IMG/VR virus record: IMGVR_UViG_3300012036_000010
Span: 1 to 32,370 of that record
Strand: one strand, 5' to 3'
From: a virus
Length of the DNA stretch: 32,370 nucleotides
A program made the translations under genes and the position numbers. Shown one piece after another: positions 32,193-32,370 of the stretch; positions within the stretch are counted from its first letter, which is position 1, and the number at the start of each line of letters is the position of its first letter. The notes under the pieces were generated by a model. It made no database searches. It saw only the letters and a program-made list of their open reading frames with translations, and was not told the origin of the DNA.

Positions 32193-32370
32193 TGAACGAA
32201 CTCGAAAAAGAAATACACAAATGCCAAAGCTCTATCGCATATTTCCTATCCCAACATTGCCACATTCAGCACCCATCAGCTGGCATCATCCCGTTTAACC
32301 CATTCAAGTATCAACTCAACGCACTAAGCCAATTCGACAGCCACAGGTTCAACATCGTAAAAAAATGCCG
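32192..32370 (+). CDS. terminase large subunit, N-terminal part (T4 gp17-like, partial)
   Basis: The frame runs from GTG 32192 to the window end and is cut off. GTG overlaps the preceding stop by one base, with AAGGG at 32181-32185. The 59 visible residues include FLSQHCHIQHPSAGIIPFNP and KYQLNALSQFDSHRFNIVKK, matching the start of gp17-type packaging ATPases, where a PF-x-x-x-x-Y-Q element precedes the adenine-binding motif and then Walker A. The ATPase and nuclease motifs lie outside the window. The pattern is distinctive though short. Confidence 0.8.
   Translation, partial: MNELEKEIHKCQSSIAYFLSQHCHIQHPSAGIIPFNPFKYQLNALSQFDSHRFNIVKKC

Overview
The window is part of a large contractile-tailed (myovirus) bacteriophage genome of the T4 superfamily. 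It carries a tail sheath, tail tube proteins, a tape measure, baseplate hub, spike and wedge genes, a B12-dependent ribonucleotide reductase, a UvsW-like helicase, a gp55-like late sigma factor and the start of a terminase operon. I see no bacterial housekeeping genes, rRNA, tRNA or CRISPR array. The host cannot be named from the sequence.

Layout. 1-721: the end of a gene coding for 26-residue repeats, then a small virion-type protein behind an AT-rich gap. 800-3655: tail sheath, closed by two hairpin terminators. 3811-4302: a stand-alone GNAT acetyltransferase. 4347-6155: three tail-tube paralogues in a row. 6148-7348: a gp26-like tail assembly protein with a C-terminal extension in another frame and no start codon of its own, probably reached by ribosomal frameshifting. 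7404-9813: a Cys-rich protein, a TOPRIM primase-like protein and a small unknown. 9853-11313: a free-standing homing endonuclease on the minus strand. 11372-15991: tape measure, a tube/baseplate junction candidate and a gp53-like wedge protein. 15988-17316: the gp27-like hub gene, on the minus strand. 17317-22474: a small protein, the gp5/VgrG-like spike, a coiled-coil protein, gp25 and gp6. 22471-24115: a cupin and three unknowns, one reversed. 24120-28571: class II ribonucleotide reductase with two inteins. 28698-32370: helicase, late sigma factor, two unknown small genes, small terminase and the start of the large terminase.

The genes are packed with 1-30 base overlaps, mostly as plus-strand operons. 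Sheath, tubes, tape measure, junction protein, hub, spike and wedge proteins together build the contractile tail. The sigma factor probably drives late promoters; a few TAAATA boxes in gaps are candidates. The reductase supplies deoxynucleotides, the helicase and primase serve replication or recombination, and the terminase packages DNA. The most notable points are the likely frameshift in the tail chaperone position, two inteins placed exactly at catalytic cysteines of the reductase, two minus-strand genes fitted edge to edge into plus-strand operons, a zinc-ribbon insertion in the late sigma factor, and a repeated drift inside genes from A/C-rich to G/T-rich sequence.
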